Source of the DNA: Tamarix chinensis | Taxonomy: Eukaryota > Streptophyta > Magnoliopsida > Caryophyllales > Tamaricaceae | Length of the DNA stretch: 64,000 bases | NCBI GenBank assembly: GCA_030549775.1 | Contig: CM060175.1 | Location: 82,742,745-82,806,744, forward strand | Direction of reading: 5' to 3' | Shown: positions 48,174 to 60,449 of the stretch, one piece after another | How positions within the stretch are numbered: the first letter of the stretch is position 1 | Layout: each line of letters begins with the position of its first letter | The notes under the pieces: generated by a model | Database searches by the model: none | What the model saw: the letters and a program-made list of their open reading frames with translations, nothing else | What the model was told of the DNA's origin: nothing | Position numbers and translations under genes: made by a program

Positions 48174-49099
48174 AAGTATTTTAATGATCCATAAGTGGAA
48201 GGATAAAATGGGAAATTTTAGGGTTTTGTGTGGATGGACTTAAGGGTTTGCATGGATGAATCTAGGGTTTGCATAGGAGCTTAGGGTTTTGCATGAGAAA
48301 GTTCAAAGGGTTGCATGGGAAGGTTAGCGTATGCATGGGAGTAAAGTTTATGTATGAAAAAGTTGACTTGGGATGTAAGGAAGGTAATAAAAGATTTATT
48401 TGGGTGTTTGGAAGTTTTGGGTGAAAAATAGTACGTAGGACAGTATAAGGGTATATAGGAGTCTGAGCTAGGGCTTGGGGGGAATCCTAATTTGAGGAGG
48501 TGGTAAAAAGGAGAAATAAATTAGGGTGAATGAAGTACAAGATAATGATGAAAATGATCAAGTAATGATGAGCATGATTGGCATGGAAAAATAATAAGTG
48601 GAATGTGAGAAATGGAAGGGTGAGTTGTGGACACGAGAAAGCTAGGGTTTGTTGTGGCCAGTTAGGGTTTGGTGTGGTTACATAGGGTTTTGTGACCACA
48701 CGTGTGCTTGAGGTGTAAGGCATAATGATGAGATTTAAATCTAAAGGTTGTGATGTGTGGAGTGTTAAAAATGATTTGAGTCGTGTGAAGTGGAGTGGGA
48801 TGGACCACAAAGGTCTAAATTAGGGTTTCGGGATAAAACCATAGAGTGAGATGTGGAGTGGACTTGGAAGTGTAAGGTAGTAGGCCTTGACCCATATACT
48901 TAAGAGTCAGACTTCTAATGTGAGATAAGATATAAAGGAAAGGATGTTGGGGCAAGTTGGGAGGTACATGAGTTTGATGATATGGAACAAGTCTGTGAGA
49001 GGATAGGTGTGGGGAGAGCGAGTCATGCATGTCTAGGTGAAAGCTTCTGAATAAGACACTTAAAACATTAGTCATGTAAAGTGAAAGAGTATTGAGCCA

Positions 49100-49446
49100 G
49101 ACTCCCACCGATCCACCGGTATAATAGTGGCCAGGTACTGAGGTATCCCGGAGACCGATCCACCGGCATATAATAGTGGTAGGGCATGTTGCCCTAAGTG
49201 ACCGATCCACCGGCTACAAAAGTGAGGGATCCCGAGCTCAATAAACCAAACCTATAGTTTGCTAAGACACGTAAAAAATACTAATACTTACAATGGAACA
49301 CCATGCGAATATGGGCCAAACCGATCCACCGGCATAAAATAGTGGTAGGATATGTTACCCTAAGTGACCAATCCACAGGCTAGAATAGTGGTCAGGTGTC
49401 GGAGCGCCTTGGAGACCGATCCGCCGGCGAAAATAGTGGGGTTCCC
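49100..49446 (+). repeat. hairpin-unit array, copy E
   Basis: About six units of the type GACCGATCCACCGGC followed by ATAATAGTGG, spaced irregularly. Corresponds to the arrays in copies B, C and D. Confidence 0.8.
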
Positions 49447-50040
49447 GTACTCGTGTAGACTTGATAAAGAGCATGATGTGAAAAGAATTTCGATAAGAGA
49501 TTAATTAAGTAATTAATCCAGATTATAAATAGGCCTTTGTATTTTTACCTGAATGATTGTATGCCATTATGTAATATGTTGGACTTTATGATCTTCTTAT
49601 TAATCTATGTGATTTTATGAATCGGCCTTAGTGCACGTTATCTTTCTCAGTATGTAGCGTACTGATCACCCTTTTCATGGGTGCTACTCATTCCCACGAG
49701 TAGTAAGCCCTTCTGACTTTGTGCAGGTGGGCGAACATCAGGCGGTGCTGAGTATTGAGCTTGTGGTTGGCTCAAAGTTCGAGAGTGTCGTGGTCGTTTT
49801 TACTCTTCTCGTTATTTTATTTCCCTTCTGTTATTTCTCTTTGTATCGGATTTACCCTTTTTGATTTATTACTTTGTGTTCAATATTTGATATGAACCTT
49901 TTAACAGTTGTACGATTATTTCTCTTTTTGGTTATGAATTATAATTCTTTTACGCGTACTCTGATTTTTGAATGTTATGCACTCTTGATTTAAGTATTAA
50001 TTAAAGTTTAACAAAAAAATTCTTTTAGCCTTAGCATTTG

Positions 50041-50073
50041 GTACTGGAACGGTCGGATTGAACCGGTCTGGTA
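50041..50073 (+). other. terminal stem-loop, copy E
   Basis: GTACTGGAACGGT can pair with ACCGGTCTGGTAC at 10 of 13 positions around a short loop, about 90 bases before the element end, as in copy C. Confidence 0.45.
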
Positions 50074-50161
50074 CTAAGTGTGGTGGTAAATCCGCAGAAT
50101 TCATGGGTTTTAATTTAATTACTTCCGCTTTAAAAAAAATAGTAAATTTTGGGGTGTTATA

Positions 50162-50640
50162 AGGGATGGTCAGAGAAGATGAGCAGAGATACGTCGGTTG
50201 ATGTCAACGACACAATGACAACATCAAACTTCCCTATGCATAATATAGCCATAAAAGTTCATGCTTGGAATGTAAAGGGAGTAGTCAACTTGAGATTTTG
50301 GACCGCCTTTGGAAATTAAATGAATCAACACCGTCCTTCACTTGAATCTTTGGGTTATGAAAGGGTATTTAGGCAAGATGCAAGTGGCTTTGCAGGGATA
50401 CTATAGGTGTAATGGAACGATAATGAGGCACGAATTCATATCTAAAAGATGCACCTAGAGCCATTACTATGCAAATTCAGGAATATCCCTCATCACTTAA
50501 TTGGATTCTTACTGCATGTTACACTTATCCGAGGTTTCAAGATCGTTTGGTGTTGTGGGATTACTTAGTTAATTTAGCCAATCACATTTCTTGGGTTCTT
50601 ATGGGAGATTTCAATATATGACATCTTCCACCCTAATGAA
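50162..50640 (+). pseudogene. LINE endonuclease remnant
   Basis: Plus-strand readings include IKVHAWNVKGVVN (endonuclease start, usually WNCRG), ESLGYERVFRQDASGFAGI, and after a shift YPRFQDRLVLWDYLV and SWVLMGDFNI. These follow the order of the AP-type endonuclease domain of plant LINE ORF2. Truncated and frame-broken; it is a separate LINE from the minus-strand ones. Confidence 0.75.
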
Positions 50641-50988
50641 AAGTTTGATGGCTTACCTCCCAATACCCAACATTTTCTTTTTTGACTTTGAGGATTAAAA
50701 GGAGAACGCATAATATCCAATGCTTCTGCTTGTCCTACCAAAAGTTTCAGACTCATATCTGCTTCTAATACCTCTTCGTCATCTGCTTCAACGTCTGCTA
50801 AGAATATCTCGAAATGGGTTACCGGACGGTACTCCTTGCTTGATTGAGCTTCAAGAAACAGTTCACTGAATTTAATGTGTGATTTTGGGATTAGGATGGG
50901 CATTTGGTTTTGAAGGAGATGGCCGATCAGACATCATGATGTCTGGAGGTTGAGTGGGATGGTTAGTATCAGAGTCCGGAGAATTCAT
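50574..50988 (-). other. unrecognised minus-strand coding-like remnant
   Basis: A frame from 50988 begins MNSPDSDTNHPTQPPDIMMS and stops after about 38 residues. A different frame takes over with KFSELFLEAQSSKEYRPVTH and continues to about 50574. It looks like one frame-shifted protein remnant. The N-terminus recalls LINE ORF1 starts, but I cannot assign it. Confidence 0.25.
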
Positions 50989-50999
50989 GGTGCGATCGA

Positions 51000-51993
51000 G
51001 ATGGGAGGAGAAGGAGATTAGAGGGAGGCGCGCATGACGCATACTCCAACATGATCCTAAGATGAATGATAAGCCTGCGTGATATATTTATTGATTTTTG
51101 GTTGACTGTTAGATGAAAATTTACATTGGGCTAGTTTGTCCAAGCGTCGGAAGTCATCGGGCCATGCTAAGTTAGCAGCCCAATAGTCGCTTGTTCGCAC
51201 CCCACCAAAAGTCTTCGAACTTTCCTCTGTCCACTGCCGATGCCTGTATCTCCCTTCCGATATCTGTCATTTTCTCTGGGTCTGAAGCTTCGATGCCTTC
51301 CTGCAAATTTCCTCTCTCCTCCTCTCTGTAAATTAGATCGACGCTTTGGGGAGAGAGTGGCACTATAAGGGGAAGAGGGAAAAAAAGAAAAAGAAAAAGA
51401 AAAAGGGCATTTCATGTCTATATTCGTCGAACCTAGCTATGCTTTTCTTAACAGAGAAGGCCACCGCCTTCAGAATTCTCCCAAAATGAAAAATTTCAGT
51501 AAGAAGATCAACCTTCCTCGCTCCTTACAATAGGTTTGTGCATCTCCATTCCTCCTTGTTTTCTTTCCATTTTGCAGTTGAATTCGGTTTACAATTAGTT
51601 GAGTACTTGTATGCTATCTCAGTGTGATGCCATTGATAAACTTCGCGATTTAATTGTTGTATAAGAGTTGCATAAATTGAAGTATTAGTTTTTGAAATTT
51701 CTTCATTTCAACTGTATCCGTGGCATGCAGTGGATTTGGTGGCTTCGGTTCGGTATTACTATTTTGTTATTATTTTCTATCAATCGGGACGGAAAGGCTA
51801 GGGTTTCGGCTTAGTTTGGGGATTGACTCGCGTTTAGAACATAAATGCTCGGTTTTATTTTACGATTACCTAGGATTGTGGTATAATTCTGCGCGACGGG
51901 GTGGTGTTGTGTCAGCAAACGTTGGTTTGTTTGGACGTAACTGGATGCACACAGTAGAATTTGGGGTTTTTCCTTCACGGGTTTCTTGGAGTT
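51000..51993 (+). promoter_or_regulatory. probable promoter and 5' UTR of the RING gene
   Basis: Upstream flank of the RING gene. CACTATAAGGGGAAG near 51360 is a TATA-like candidate. A 5' UTR intron is possible between about 51533 (TAG then GTTTGTG) and 51730 (GGCATGCAG). A short upstream frame starting at about 51723 (MACSGFGGF) would overlap the main start. All of this is inference. Confidence 0.35.
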
Positions 51994-53295
51994 ATGGCGG
52001 ATCAGAGAGAGGATATGATGAATCTTGATTTGAATTTGGGACCTCTGACTTCTGACTCTGCTGGCTTAGAGACAGGATCGAGGGAACTGATTAGTTTAGA
52101 GGAGTGGGTGGCTCAACCCTTGCAACAAAGGATCAGAGAAGCTCTTTGGGGAAGGAGTAGACGGTGGAGAGGATGGCGCCGTGGTCCCATGCCCTCAGAA
52201 GCTCAGCTTGTGTCTTATGAAGTGATGGTGGATTCTAATGATGCTGCAGATGAAGCTGAAGCTGGTGACGGGGATGGTGGTGTGACACTGCAGACTGGAG
52301 AAGGCAGTGTTGCAGCTGAGGAAAGGGATAATGAGGCAGGTAAAGGTTGTGACAATAATGTGACACCACGCGAAGGTGAAGCATCTGATAAGAAGGAAGA
52401 TTATGAGAAGAAGAATAGCGGAAATGAGGGCAGTTTCTTTGACTGCAACATATGTTTAGATTTGGCTCGAGAACCTGTGGTGACTTGTTGTGGCCATTTA
52501 TTTTGTTGGTCTTGCCTTTATCGATGGTTGCATATCCATTCAGATGCAAAGGAGTGCCCAGTTTGCAAGGGAGAGGTTACAGTTAAGAATGTTACTCCAA
52601 TTTATGGACGTGGGAATTTCACCCGGGAACCAGAGGAGGATTTGGGTACTAAAATCCCAGTTAGACCCTCTGCAAGGCGAGTTGAAAGCTTGAGGCAAGC
52701 CATTCAAAGGAGTGGGTTTTCTTTTCCAATGGAAGAAATGATCCTTCGTCTAGGAAGCAGGTTTGATTTGACGAGGGACCTTCTTCATGCTCAGGAAACT
52801 GACAGTGCCCGTGATACACTTGAAAGAAGTAATTCCTTGCTCAATCGAATCTTAACCTCGCGAGGGTTGCGTAGAGAGCAAAATGTTGTTCCTCCGGATG
52901 ATGTGGTAGATTTGACACAGGAAGCCCCAGCTAGGCCTGATGGAACTGAGCACCGCGGCAGGATGCCACAGTTAATCTATAGAAGAGCACAATCACAGAG
53001 AAGTTCTTATCTCACTGCAGCAGCAATGAGCTCTGCTGAAAGACTTGATACATATTTTCGTGGACCCACTCCTGGAAGAAGTCAAGAGCAGCCAGCACCA
53101 GTTGATGATAGAGATTCTTTTTCCAGTATTGCTGCTGTTATACATGGAGAGTCCCAAACAATGGACACTGCTGTTGAAATCGATTCCATGGTTTCCCTTT
53201 CCACCTCATCGTCCCGAAGAAGAAACGATGCTTCAAGGGTGTCAGATGTGGATAGTGGGGATTCTCGTCCGCCTAGGAGGAGAAGACTGGAGTGA
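51994..53295 (+). CDS. RING-type E3 ubiquitin ligase, RMA/RNF5-like
   Basis: Single-exon gene, 433 residues from the ATG at 51994 to TGA. The start was chosen because the sequence MADQREDMMNLDLNLGPL begins there; the frame has no ATG further upstream. Residues 151-191 form a C3HC4 RING (C151, C154, C166, H168, C171, C174, C188, C191) with the CGHLFCWSCLYRWL signature of the RMA/RNF5 group, followed by the family's NVTPIYGRG. RING proteins of this type pass ubiquitin from an E2 to substrates. RMA1-3 and RNF5 are ER-anchored by a C-terminal membrane helix, but this protein has none: it ends in RRRRLE, and it is longer than RMA1-3, like the larger plant members such as At2g44410. The N-terminus has LDLNLGP, resembling an EAR-type LxLxL motif. 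An arginine/tryptophan-rich stretch (RSRRWRGWRRGP) follows at about residue 57. Location is more likely soluble or nuclear than ER. Substrate unknown. Confidence 0.9.
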   Translation: MADQREDMMNLDLNLGPLTSDSAGLETGSRELISLEEWVAQPLQQRIREALWGRSRRWRGWRRGPMPSEAQLVSYEVMVDSNDAADEAEAGDGDGGVTLQTGEGSVAAEERDNEAGKGCDNNVTPREGEASDKKEDYEKKNSGNEGSFFDCNICLDLAREPVVTCCGHLFCWSCLYRWLHIHSDAKECPVCKGEVTVKNVTPIYGRGNFTREPEEDLGTKIPVRPSARRVESLRQAIQRSGFSFPMEEMILRLGSRFDLTRDLLHAQETDSARDTLERSNSLLNRILTSRGLRREQNVVPPDDVVDLTQEAPARPDGTEHRGRMPQLIYRRAQSQRSSYLTAAAMSSAERLDTYFRGPTPGRSQEQPAPVDDRDSFSSIAAVIHGESQTMDTAVEIDSMVSLSTSSSRRRNDASRVSDVDSGDSRPPRRRRLE

Positions 53296-54620
53296 GACCC
53301 AGTAGGCTCAACATCCTCCTGTTGGTATCCCCACAATTTAGGTAAGCCTGTTCCATTCTTATGATATGTACTGTTTAGTTTTTCGTAATGAATGCTTTGC
53401 AGCCATTTGTGATCATGTATGTACAGTCTGGCTTCGTAAGATCATTGCCTTGGATTCTGGGCTGTTGCGCTCTTGTATGCGGTGGCAGGGGAAGATATTC
53501 TTACTCATTGGCAGCATGATGGCTGTGAGGACTATTGTAAACTGTCTTTAATGTACATAAATCTGTTGTTTCAATATCAGTTTTGAATGTGCATTGTGGT
53601 TCATATTATTATTATTTTAGTGAATTTTCATGTTGTTACTGAAGTAGACATTTCAAACAAGCAATTGAATTCAAAACCAAGAATCATAGTCACAAACTTT
53701 TGCAACTACCTTAAAAATTGTTGCTTTGCTCGTTTGTGTTTTGTACAGAACAACTTATGTAAGACCATCATAATCATCTAGTGGGTATTCTGTATGTTGC
53801 TGCTCAAATCTTCTAGGATGCATTTATCACATTCATGATACAATACGATAAGGAACTCATAGCTTCATCCACCTCTCCCGTTCCATCTATTGACCTATGA
53901 ATGGCAATTTTCTTCTCAGAGAACTGTTTTACGTTTGGATGTTTGATTTTGTGAGATTTTATCATGTCTTGATCTTCATTCCAGTGATCCTGATCCTGAT
54001 AAATGGAGAGCTTTGAGGACCAAGTATATAAGAGCTAAAGTGTTAATGGGTTGTTCCCAATTTCTCCCCTAGTTTCTAGGTAGATAATACAATACATAAA
54101 TTGGTGCTTCATTTACCAATTTTGTTGTACGTATGTTTCGTTCCTTATTTTGTTTTATACCTTTGGGTGGGATGGGGTGGGGGGTAAATATGGCTTTGCA
54201 TAATATGTTAGCTTGTTTGCAGGTGAACATATCTCCCTTGATTCCTTCACAGACCGGGGGAAGCTCATTCTTGGTCTGAAATATTTGTTGCTATGCAGGT
54301 TCAAGGTTTCAGTAGGATGTGGAAGTACGTATCGATCCCAAAAATATTTAAGAACAAGCGACGGGAATATCTGGCTTTACAGCTACATATATAATAAGAG
54401 AAACGTTATTGTTTCTCGTCGGTTGTGTAATGTATTACATCCCTGGCCTTGGAAGCCAAACCCGCCCCCTCCCCGCCCCCTCCCCCTCCCTTTCCCCCAA
54501 AAGAAAAAGAAAAATAATATACCCGATACTAGTTTGCTTTATTTTGTACGTCTTAACTCTTGTTTAATTATTATGGTTATAGTTAATTTTCTGTGGTGCT
54601 TGAATAAAACGTAGAAACGT
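53296..54620 (+). other. 3' UTR of the RING gene with a probable intron
   Basis: After the stop the sequence TTTAG then GTAAGC gives a strong donor at 53342, and TTGTTTGCAG at 54213-54222 a strong acceptor, so a 3' UTR intron of about 880 bp is likely. Introns far downstream of a stop can mark transcripts for nonsense-mediated decay. Short frames here have no recognisable product. The region ends in C-rich simple sequence near 54460-54500. Confidence 0.45.
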
Positions 54621-56741
54621 TTAGCCCGTTGGAGAATATCCGTTCTGGATCAGGAGTCCGGCTCTTGCTGTTCCGCTCTCTACTTTTAACTAGGTTTGTT
54701 GCCTGTGCATCTTTACTAAAAGATGGTGATCATAATAATAATGAGAATAACATATCTGTTTATTTGGGAGATGGATGATATATGATATACGCCAATGATT
54801 CTGGGTGTCATTTAACTTGGTGTATATTTTATTTTGGATACTTTTTTTTTTAATGATTTTTTTTTAAAAAAAAAATTTGGAAAATAACGTGTGATGTAAA
54901 GATTGAACAAATAAAGGTTTTGTATAAAAATTACTAATATTGATTGAGGAAGAGATAGAGGAAAATAAATACCGCTGGTTTCGAAAGGAGATTTATTTGA
55001 AGCTCTCAAACAACCGAGCAACTTCTGCGAGTTTTGTTTTAATTCTCGGGCTACTTGTGGTTTTTATTTTGTATGTCATTTTGCAAGTTTTGGTAATTCT
55101 ATTTCCTAAATAGTAAATAGTGTGAGGTATTTGCTTTCGAGAAAGAATGAATTTGTTTTTGTAAAATTTTCTTTTATGCGAGAAATTTTTAACCTTTATA
55201 GGCTGAAAAGTTTGAGTACACCACTTGGTTTATATATGTATATATAGTATAGTATGATAGTATGAGCCATCATCTCATCGACCGGAAACATTTCTCCAAC
55301 ACCTCAGCGTAAACTGCAAAGTTTTTATCGTCAATCGATTGGAGGAAAAACTAAGGAGGATACAGAAAGAAGAAAGCTGGCATTCAGTCGGTGTATGTAC
55401 TCGTCAAGTCGTCGTCAACTTTTCTTGGTTACATCACTGCATCAGACGATGATTGGAGTCCAAGAAAGGGCAGTCAATTCTCCTCTTCATTGTCGGCTGG
55501 AAGTCGAGAAATCTTGCAGTCCTTGCCTTTCTTCTTTATCATAGATTCAAACATGCAGGAACCTACATTGCAGCGACTAGAGTTATTGGCGTTGAGCATT
55601 TATTACGTCATGGCGAGAGACACAGCACAGAGTCCATAAATAGTTGCATGATGCCTACAATAACGGGATGCCGTAATAAACTATGTGGTTTTGCCAAAAA
55701 CCAGCCTAAAACGGTCAATAAACATTCAATTATATTCCTAAAATAATATTAATTTAGGAATACATGTATAATATACACGTGAGTGGGTGTTATTAAATGA
55801 TAACTATTTCTATTTTTAGTTTTTTAACTATAATCCTTAGAGTGTATTAGGTTTTTATACACATATTAAGGAGCATTAAATTTTAGATAAAAAGTTATAC
55901 TGCCTTTAGTTTAATATAAATATTATTTTAGCTTTTGATACAAGAATTGATGAAGTGATTCAAATGGCTAAATTATCTCTATCAAAATACCTTAAAAAAT
56001 GATAATTAATGCTGAACAAGGACAGAGAAAGGAAAATAAATTGTAATGTATTAATAAATACTAAAGGGTAAAGTAGGAAAAAAAATGATTCAAAATTTAT
56101 CTTGCAAATATTAAACCACACATATTTATAACCAAAATTAAATATCTAAAATAATACTTATTCGTAACCAGAGATAGTATATTTTTCCCAGTATACCCTC
56201 ACATTGAGTTTAACGTCCCTTGATCATTTATTTAGAAAGAGAATAATATTATGTTAGAATTAGAAATAAAATATTTAATTGTTGATATTTTCATAAAATG
56301 ACTTATATTATGAAAATAAATAAAAACTAATACGTATTATATTGTAAAACGAATGGAGAATGAGATACAACAAAAATGGAGAAAATGGATTATTAGAAGT
56401 AGGGCTAGCAATAATACAATAGCTTTACTCCATAATATTTGGTTGGATATGGTCTAACCATATTTGGTTCAGTGGGCCCGTTGAACAAGATAGATCAATT
56501 ACCATTTTTTTCATTATAAAAAAAAATGGGTCAAACGTGGATCATGGGGCAATTCGTCCCCTCCCTATCTATGCCTAGATTTATCAATTATGATCTGAAT
56601 TTATTATCTTAATCAAATAATCCAAACTCATATCCAATTTTGATGGAAAAAGTAGAAATTAATATTGATAAAAAACTAGAAACAACTAAATGTGAACTAA
56701 AATCAATTTGAAGTTAACCCAACCTCATAATCACTTTAGCT
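54621..56741. other. intergenic DNA
   Basis: AT-rich, with a T-run and A-run inverted pair near 54842-54880. Two overlapping plus-strand frames at 55391-55746 have no recognisable product, and neither shows clear coding character. A TATA-like stretch lies near 55230. Confidence 0.4.
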
Positions 56742-56986
56742 TAGGGTTGTAAATGAGTCGAGTCAAATACCTCAAGCCCCGGTTGGGTTTGTTTAACTAA
56801 ACAAACAAGTTGAGCCGAGTTTATGAGCCAAAAGTCATAAAATGAAGCAAGCCTTACTTTTTTGGACTCTGACTTGGCTCGTTTAATAAACGAGCCCAAA
56901 ATTAAGGCTCGAACTTAAATCATTTAACTAAAAAAATGAGCCAAACTCAGAGAATACTGAGCTAGCTCAACTCATTTACATCCCTA
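56742..56986. mobile_element. GAGCC-rich hAT-like MITE (245 bp)
   Basis: Starts TAGGGTTGTAAATGAGTCGAG and, reverse-complemented, ends TAGGGATGTAAATGAGTTGAG, a 21-bp inverted repeat with three mismatches. Flanking 8-mers CTTTAGCT and CTTGTGCC match at 5 of 8, a decayed duplication at best. Internal GAGCC/GGCTCG motifs relate it to the repeat at 15280-15705. No coding sequence. Confidence 0.7.
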
Positions 56987-58383
56987 CTTGTGCCTAAACT
57001 AATTTGAACTACAATGAGCAAGTGAATCAAATTAAAAATCGCACGAATCAAACTCTACCAACACCCAAATATAAATCTAAATCTAAGACAAACTCAAACA
57101 TATTATAGTGCATGAAGAAAATTAATAACTCTAACATATTAATTATAATATTAATGAATGAAGGTATTGGTTTGTAATTGTATTCTTTGGTATAAAGTGA
57201 TTTAAAAATTAAAGAATTTGTGATATATTCATCAACAAATGTTGCATTATAGTCTCAAATTTATATTTAGGAAATTCAATAGAAAAACAAACCATGATAA
57301 GGAACCTAAATCAACTATCTTATATCATGTATTACATATATATTTCTTGAGGATGCAAAATATAAGAAAATGTTCAAGTTTTACATAGTAATATCATCTA
57401 TATGTTTAATAAACTATATGAATGATTTTTATTACTTTTATTCAATAAATACATTAGGGAGTAATAATATATGACAGTAACTATTTTCAACCAACGTTCA
57501 ATCAAAAAAATGTTTTCTGGCATTTATTTTTTATGATAATATGTTTTAATTATAGTTTTAAATTTTATTTTAAAATATCATTATACATATTAATATTTTA
57601 TATAATTTATGACAAAATCTTGACTAGCTTGTCATTATCAACCTTATAGTGATGAAAGGAAAATCCATATTTTGGTATCAATAACCATAAAAAAGTCAAC
57701 TTAACCTAAATTAAATACTACGATGAGGTTCTATAGCATAGTATTAATAATCATTATGTTCTGGTTGTCTTGACGGGTAAACTAGCAAATCAATAAGATC
57801 ATTAGTCATGTTACATGTATCGATCATCTAGATCAAAGAGCGTGTTTAGAACCAACCAAAAACCAATGATTCGGTTAATAAAAGAACTAAAAAACCAATA
57901 AAAAATGGCCATTATTAAATTTTCTGTATATTTTATATTTTTTTAAGCCTAATATAAAATATAGTAAAGCAAGGTAAACCTCTCATTTGAATAACAAATG
58001 AGTGAAGCAATGATGATACGGATTCATTGACATATCCTATTCACAAAACTATTATATAGTCTCTCAATATCCTTATCACTAGATCACATCAAGTTAATCA
58101 ATATCCACTACCCTCCTTACCTTGGCAACATCATAACACATCATTACCAACTTATGGCAAGTAAGACCACCACCACTCCAAACCACTTGATACCAAAGTT
58201 TTTCATTCGATTTACATCACAGCTTCTCATACATAGAACTAATTAATGTTCACCTACAATCAACCTCTTAATCCTCACTTTTATATGTTCCAACTATGGT
58301 CTCAAGCTCATAAGCTAACTTAAGACCCATGTGTACTGTGGTTTATAATTGAAAGTGCATGTCTAAGGTAGAGTACATGATTT
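56987..58383. other. AT-rich intergenic DNA
   Basis: No gene, RNA gene or defined repeat recognised between the MITE and the second Copia element. Confidence 0.5.
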
Positions 58384-58388
58384 ACATA

Positions 58389-58619
58389 AAAAAAAAAAAG
58401 GATGATGTTCTATGTTTCTCATTTACAAGTTCCAAATATATACACAATGACATGCCTAATATTGACACAAAGTTGGAAAGATATTCAAACAATCAAATTC
58501 AATATTATATTAATAATATTGACTTTGATTTTGCTTTCCTATATATGTAAATATAATATTTGAATAAATTAAATAAAATATTTGAATGTGATATTGACTT
58601 TGAATTTATTTTCCTAACA
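58389..58619 (-). repeat. 3' LTR of the second Copia element
   Basis: Similar to 62294-62506; for example both contain TTCCAAATATATACACAAT or its variant, and both end in CTAACA on the plus strand (TGTTAG as the LTR start). Inside it the minus strand has CTCCAACTTGAGGGATAC, the expected polypurine-tract position. An A-run occupies the outer end where CA would be expected. Confidence 0.8.
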
Positions 58620-58639
58620 GTATCCCTCAAGTTGGAGCA

Positions 58640-60100
58640 TGTAGATGATATATGCCCAACTTAGATAATAGGAAATGAAAATGTCGATTGCCTAATGCCT
58701 AATGCCTTGGCAAAGATATTGACTAGTGGGAAATGAGTTCAAACATGACAAGTAGTGATATGTCTAGGTTGTATTTGATCATGAACAAAATAACAATCAA
58801 TCTCTATATGCTTTCTCCGCCCATGGAAAATTGAATTGGAAGTCATGTCCCAAACCATCTTTGTTATCTCAATAGAGATACATAGGTTGAGAAAGAATAA
58901 CAGTCAAATACCATAAAAGAGCCTTTAACCATATAAGCGCACAAGTAGTAATGGCCATATATTTTTATTTTGATATAGTAGAGGACCAAGAAAGTGTTTG
59001 TTACTTCTTATTCTTCTAACCAATAGGATAGCTTCCAATAAAAATAAAAGTATCCAGTTAGAAAAAAACGAATTAAAAGGAAAATTGCCCAATCTGAGTC
59101 TCAATATGCATAAAATTGCAAATAACAATCAAACACAACAAAATACACTAACCTGGGTTACCTTTTAGGTAATGCACACCACACAAAGTTGCTGCCCAAT
59201 GTTCTTATTGAAGTTGATACATAAATTGGGCAAGAACATGCACATTATAGCTCAACTCAGATTGAGAAGTAGCAAGATAAACAAGACGAACGATAAGACA
59301 TCTAAATGGCTCATGATCATGTAAGAATTTTCTAGAATTAAGAGCCAATTGATGATTTTTCTATATGGGAAAACTAGAAGGTTTGGCACTAAGCAACCTA
59401 GCTCTGTAAATAATATCCAAAGTATACTTGTTGCCACAAAAATCATCTCTGTATACTTCTACCACCTTGATGCCTAAAATATATTTTAGATCACCAAGAT
59501 CCTTCATACGAAAACAATGACTAAAATAAGATTTAAAGACTCCTATTGCTTAAGATTGATTTCTTACGATGATTAAATCGTCCACATAGACAAGAACGCA
59601 TAACACAATGTTTCTTCTACAATACATAAATAGAGAATAATCATCATAAGACTAAGTAAAACCATAAGCTTTATGAGCTTCTTCCATTTTTACAAATCAA
59701 TTGCGTGGAGCATGACGTAGGCAATATAGAGACTTACACAATTGAATTACATTTTTTGGATAATAAGAAGCAAATCTAGGCGATAATTTCATTTACACTT
59801 CTTCAACAAGATCCCCATGCTACCATTTATGAAGGCATTATGTACCTCCATTCGATGTAACTCCCAGTTTTTACCTAGTGCTACCAAAATAAAATCTCTC
59901 ACCGTTCCCATTTTGCCACAAGATCAAATGGTTCTTTACAATCATTCTCTTCTACTTGATTTTTCTCTAAGAATCACCAAATGAGCCTTAAAGCCTTCAA
60001 AAGTCCCATCAGATTTATACTTTATATGGCACACCCATTTGTACTTAATATCCTCCTTTCCTAGAGGTAAATTAGTAATGGTCTAAGTGCCATTACTTTC
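58640..60100 (-). pseudogene. Copia reverse transcriptase and RNase H remnant
   Basis: LVYVDDLIIVRNQS is read around 59565-59600 with the catalytic YVDD intact, followed by MKDLGDLKYILGIKVVE. RNase H-like sequence appears at about 58925-59128 in shifted frames. Confidence 0.8.
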
Positions 60101-60449
60101 AAGGGTATCAATTTCTTTTCTCATAGCATAACACCATCTAAGATCAGCTATGAATTCATGAAAATTATTAGGTTTTTTCTCTATAATAATTGTTGCAAGA
60201 AATGTTATATGGTTCATAGAAAATTTATCATAATTTACATAATGAACTATAGGATAAGGTGCACCTAAGGACTAAGGTTGAGAACAAGTTGATAAGGAGG
60301 AAGGGTCCATGATTGTGATCGTGTTGCAAATAAAATCCTATAAATGAGTATAAGATCATTTAATTCTACAACCTTTTCCAAAATTATTCGTGGGACTTTC
60401 ATCGTGCACCATATGCATGTGCATTATTATTACTAATTTTTGCATTTCC

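Larger units (their letters stand above)
45552..50161 (+). mobile_element. solo LTR-like element, long family, copy E (4610 bp)
   Basis: Begins TGAAATGCCCCGAAAATCC and ends AAATTTTGGGGTGTTATA. It has a perfect 5-bp duplication AGGGA (45547-45551 and 50162-50166). Same module order as copy C, plus an array of TTGAC motifs at 48072-48173 that copy C has only as a single TTGACC near 36179. No transposition genes. It lies just outside the Copia 3' LTR, between it and a LINE endonuclease remnant. Confidence 0.88.

Noticed and set aside
55391..55746. Small gene in the intergenic region after the RING gene
   Set aside because: Two overlapping frames compete, neither resembles a known protein, and no splice or start context favours one.
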